A stretch of DNA of 15,987 nt, taken from assembly GCA_964641125.1 (NCBI GenBank), contig CAZXMO010000068.1:1-15987 (forward strand), given 5' to 3'. A model generated the notes under the pieces. That model saw only the letters and a program-made list of their open reading frames with translations. It did not search any database and was not told the DNA's origin. The stretch comes from JBKHAJ01 sp964641125 (GTDB lineage Bacteria; Spirochaetota; Spirochaetia; SPDA01; CAZSGZ01). Shown one piece after another: positions 13,992-15,987 of the stretch. The position numbers and the translations under genes were made by a program. How positions within the stretch are numbered: the stretch's first letter is position 1; the number at the start of each line of letters is the position of its first letter.

Positions 13992-14096
13992 GGCGGCGGA
14001 GAACATGCGGCCCGTATGACGCGCGGTATCTTTTATGAAACAACGGTTTTTTTCGGAATAAAGTTTCCCGCTAATTTTTCCGCCGGCCGTACTTTC

Positions 14097-15884
14097 CTAA
14101 GGGAACCACAGGTGAAACTTGCCCTGCTCCTCGAACTCGGGGTGCTCCAACCCTTCGGTAATACCCCGCCGGTACTCGGGAAAGATCAGCCCCCTGCCCC
14201 TCGGCTGGTTTCCCAGACGCCGGTCCACCTCGTCTTTCATCGAATCGGTATAACAGTACCTTTCGCGGAGCTTCTCGGTTCCCGCCTTGTCCCCCGCGGC
14301 CTTGAGATTTCCCGTTTCGGCGAGAAGAGCGGACACCGCCGGGCGCAGGGTTTCGAAATCGAGGATAAAAAGGGTCTTTCCGTCTTCTTTGCTCCTTCGG
14401 ACCGCCCCGTCTTCCTCGATACGGTGAAAGATGAGGTTCCGGGCCTTGATGTGGGCCTGCTCGGGTTCGAAGCTCAGGGAGAACACCATACTCAAAAGCA
14501 TCGCGTAGTGGGCGGCTTCCTCGACCTCGGTATCGATAATCCCCGCCTCGGCGGCACGGCCGGCGGCCCACATACCGAAGAGCTCCGCGCGGGTTTCTTC
14601 GAGGGCGCTGAACTCCGATTCCAGGTAGTGAGACGCCCGCCCCGGATGATCCGGGTCCTGACGGCCGGTGGCGTGGCCTATCTCGTGGAGGATGGAATGG
14701 ACGTGGTCCGCCCACGGGAGAATATCCCGGTATTTTCGGTTCGTTTCCGGCGAAAAAAACTCGTCGGCGACGAATCCTTTGGATATATCGAAAATAGCAT
14801 CACAGACGTTCCGGTACACAAGATTGACCGTACCGATATTCTTTCCGACCCACTCGTCGTTGGGAAGGCTCTGGGCCATTACCGTTCCCGGGCTCCCGAG
14901 GTAATCTCCCGTCCACGAAAAGACATCCACGAACTTGAGTTTGGGAAGGGTTTCCGGATCGATATCCTCACGCCTCCATTCCCAGGGGGCTTCCGCTTCG
15001 AAACGGGGAACCAGCTCGATGAGTTGTTCGAGAAAACGGTCATAGGCGGGGTTTCGAACCGTTACCGCCGCGGCGGCGGCGCCTCGGATATTTTTCCACT
15101 CGTCATCGTATACCTCGATCGCGGTGGACAGGATAAAATCGATGGGGTGATCGTGGCGTATCCAGTGATAATCCGCAAGGCGCCTCGCCTCCTCGCTCCC
15201 GGTGGTGAGCTCTTCTATCTTGGCGTCTAGGTACATCCGAAAGTGGGGGTCGGCGACCAATTCACGGGCCTTCCTCAAATGCGCCGCCGCCGCCCGGCAG
15301 GCGCCGCGGAAGAAGCATTCGTTGACCATCACGTAGGGCTTTCCTTCCCCGTCCCGCCGCACCAGACTGTTGACGGTCAGCCCTTCTAAGCCGAGCTCAG
15401 CGAGCTCGTCCTCACTCAGATCGGGAGGATAGAATCCCGACCGGGGATTGGGCGTTAGGTCCTCGAAAAGATAGGAGGAGTATTGGTCGAACTCCTTCGC
15501 GAGACCCGCCTCCGCGGCGAGCTCCTTCAGCCTGATACGGTCCTCGGGACTTACGGACAGAACATGGTTCTTCCTCGGCTGGGACGCCCAGGGTTTATTC
15601 TGCAGGAAGAGAACCGCCCTGTAATGGATAAGGTCCTCTTTGAGGTTCCCCTCGGCCCGGGAGATTATTTCTTCGAGAAAGACCGAAAGTCCGGGAGCAT
15701 CGACGCACTTCTGATAGACCGATACCGGATGCATGCAATCGGCGGCGGCCCCCAGATGAGAGAGGAGCTCCTTTTCCGTATCGCTCAAACCGGAATCGTC
15801 GAAGTCCACCGGCACGATCGCCGCCCTCCGGGGCGGCTCTCCATGCCGGGTGTAGGGAACGAGTCGTATCGTCTGCTGCTTCAT
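14097..15884 (-). CDS. M49-like (dipeptidyl peptidase III type) zinc metallopeptidase
   Basis: A 595-residue protein when started at ATG 15884. I chose this start, not the GTG 12 codons upstream (15920), because GGAGG lies 5 bases before the ATG. Zinc-site motifs: H400-E401-I402-G403-H404 followed by ATGR, and E429-E430-T431-R432-A433-E434 about 30 residues later. The second motif matches the M49 signature EExxAE (EECRAE in animal DPP III), and HEIGHATG reads like M49 HELLGHGSG with one residue missing. Typical M49 enzymes have the hexapeptide HExxGH and remove dipeptides from the N-terminus of short peptides. The SNLPND-like region QSLPNDEWVGKNIGTVNLVY also fits the family. Some members are annotated only as Zn-dependent hydrolase. 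No signal peptide, so probably cytoplasmic. Its stop lies about 150 bases from nrdJ, and no clear terminator lies between. Confidence 0.8.
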   Translation of the reverse strand: MKQQTIRLVPYTRHGEPPRRAAIVPVDFDDSGLSDTEKELLSHLGAAADCMHPVSVYQKCVDAPGLSVFLEEIISRAEGNLKEDLIHYRAVLFLQNKPWASQPRKNHVLSVSPEDRIRLKELAAEAGLAKEFDQYSSYLFEDLTPNPRSGFYPPDLSEDELAELGLEGLTVNSLVRRDGEGKPYVMVNECFFRGACRAAAAHLRKARELVADPHFRMYLDAKIEELTTGSEEARRLADYHWIRHDHPIDFILSTAIEVYDDEWKNIRGAAAAAVTVRNPAYDRFLEQLIELVPRFEAEAPWEWRREDIDPETLPKLKFVDVFSWTGDYLGSPGTVMAQSLPNDEWVGKNIGTVNLVYRNVCDAIFDISKGFVADEFFSPETNRKYRDILPWADHVHSILHEIGHATGRQDPDHPGRASHYLESEFSALEETRAELFGMWAAGRAAEAGIIDTEVEEAAHYAMLLSMVFSLSFEPEQAHIKARNLIFHRIEEDGAVRRSKEDGKTLFILDFETLRPAVSALLAETGNLKAAGDKAGTEKLRERYCYTDSMKDEVDRRLGNQPRGRGLIFPEYRRGITEGLEHPEFEEQGKFHLWFP

Positions 15885-15925
15885 GAGTTCCTCCGAGTAT
15901 TGGGAAATTGTATGGTCCACCTCGG

Positions 15926-15987
15926 TCAGGACTTCACCGCGATCCCGTGACGATCAAGGGAATACTGTCCGGAGTGAAAGGCGTCTC
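15926..15987 (-). CDS. Possible C-terminal end of an upstream gene
   Basis: One minus-strand frame is open from the right edge and ends in TGA at 15926-15928, coding DAFHSGQYSLDRHGIAVKS. It would end 41 bases before the peptidase start and could be the preceding gene of the same operon. A second frame is also open for 17 codons, so the choice rests only on how protein-like it reads. No function can be given. Confidence 0.3.
   Translation of the reverse strand, partial: DAFHSGQYSLDRHGIAVKS

Noticed and set aside
13946..14096. Cobalamin riboswitch expected upstream of nrdJ
   Set aside because: The gap is only 150 bases, no conserved B12-box-like element was seen, and the best promoter leaves almost no leader to hold a riboswitch.
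14040..14096. Terminator after the M49-type peptidase gene
   Set aside because: Only CGGCCG and scattered short repeats are present. No stem with a following T-run on the minus strand was found.
14016..15230. Plus-strand open frame of 404 codons antisense to the peptidase gene
   Set aside because: It mirrors the codon structure of the M49-type gene on the minus strand, which has recognisable motifs and a good ribosome site. No domain was recognised in the antisense frame.

Overview
The window looks like chromosomal DNA of a free-living spirochaete of the Spirochaeta/Sediminispirochaeta kind. The hints are a substrate-binding protein whose mature end reads GGQQEQ, a B12-dependent (class II) ribonucleotide reductase as the only reductase seen, and moderate-to-high GC genes beside a more AT-rich catabolic operon. 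The assignment is inferred from protein style, not from a marker gene.

Region 1 (1-6601, minus strand) is one seven-gene operon, read right to left: amidohydrolase, sugar-type substrate-binding protein, fused two-domain ABC ATPase, permease, SDR dehydrogenase, TIM-barrel isomerase/epimerase, and a metallo-beta-lactamase-fold hydrolase cut by the window edge. Spacing is tight: two 4-base ATGA overlaps, one 0-base junction, good ribosome sites. A 12-bp hairpin follows the binding-protein gene. The set looks like import and oxidation or isomerisation of an unidentified sugar, polyol or sugar lactone, with two hydrolases that could open lactones.

Region 2 (6602-6726) is a compact divergent control region. 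A near-consensus minus promoter and a good plus promoter have directly abutting -35 boxes, so they should compete for polymerase. Two small palindromes lie in and just downstream of the minus promoter. The plus promoter drives a MOFRL-type glycerate 2-kinase (6727-8073), which would send glycerate into lower glycolysis and may complete the pathway of the operon opposite.

Region 3 (8074-8978, plus) is a two-gene unit: an Mth938-domain protein and a PPC/DUF296-domain protein. It converges on a minus-strand two-component pair (9008-10911): a cytoplasmic histidine kinase with a degenerate receiver-like N-terminus, a PAS domain and a HisKA_2/HATPase core, followed by a lone CheY-like receiver.

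Region 4 (10912-11646) holds an AT-rich intergenic region with inverted repeats and then a monocistronic gene for a 138-residue protein of unknown function, closed by a very strong intrinsic terminator. Region 5 (11684-15987, minus) holds nrdJ, with a start codon buried at the edge of a palindrome and a promoter that leaves almost no leader, and an M49-like (dipeptidyl peptidase III type) zinc peptidase with a shortened HEIGH motif. The right edge may carry the last codons of another gene.

No tRNA, rRNA, CRISPR array, insertion sequence or phage gene was seen. The most interesting points are the undefined catabolic operon with its interlocked divergent promoters, the pentapeptide M49 enzyme, the start-site palindrome of nrdJ and the uncharacterised Trp-rich small protein.
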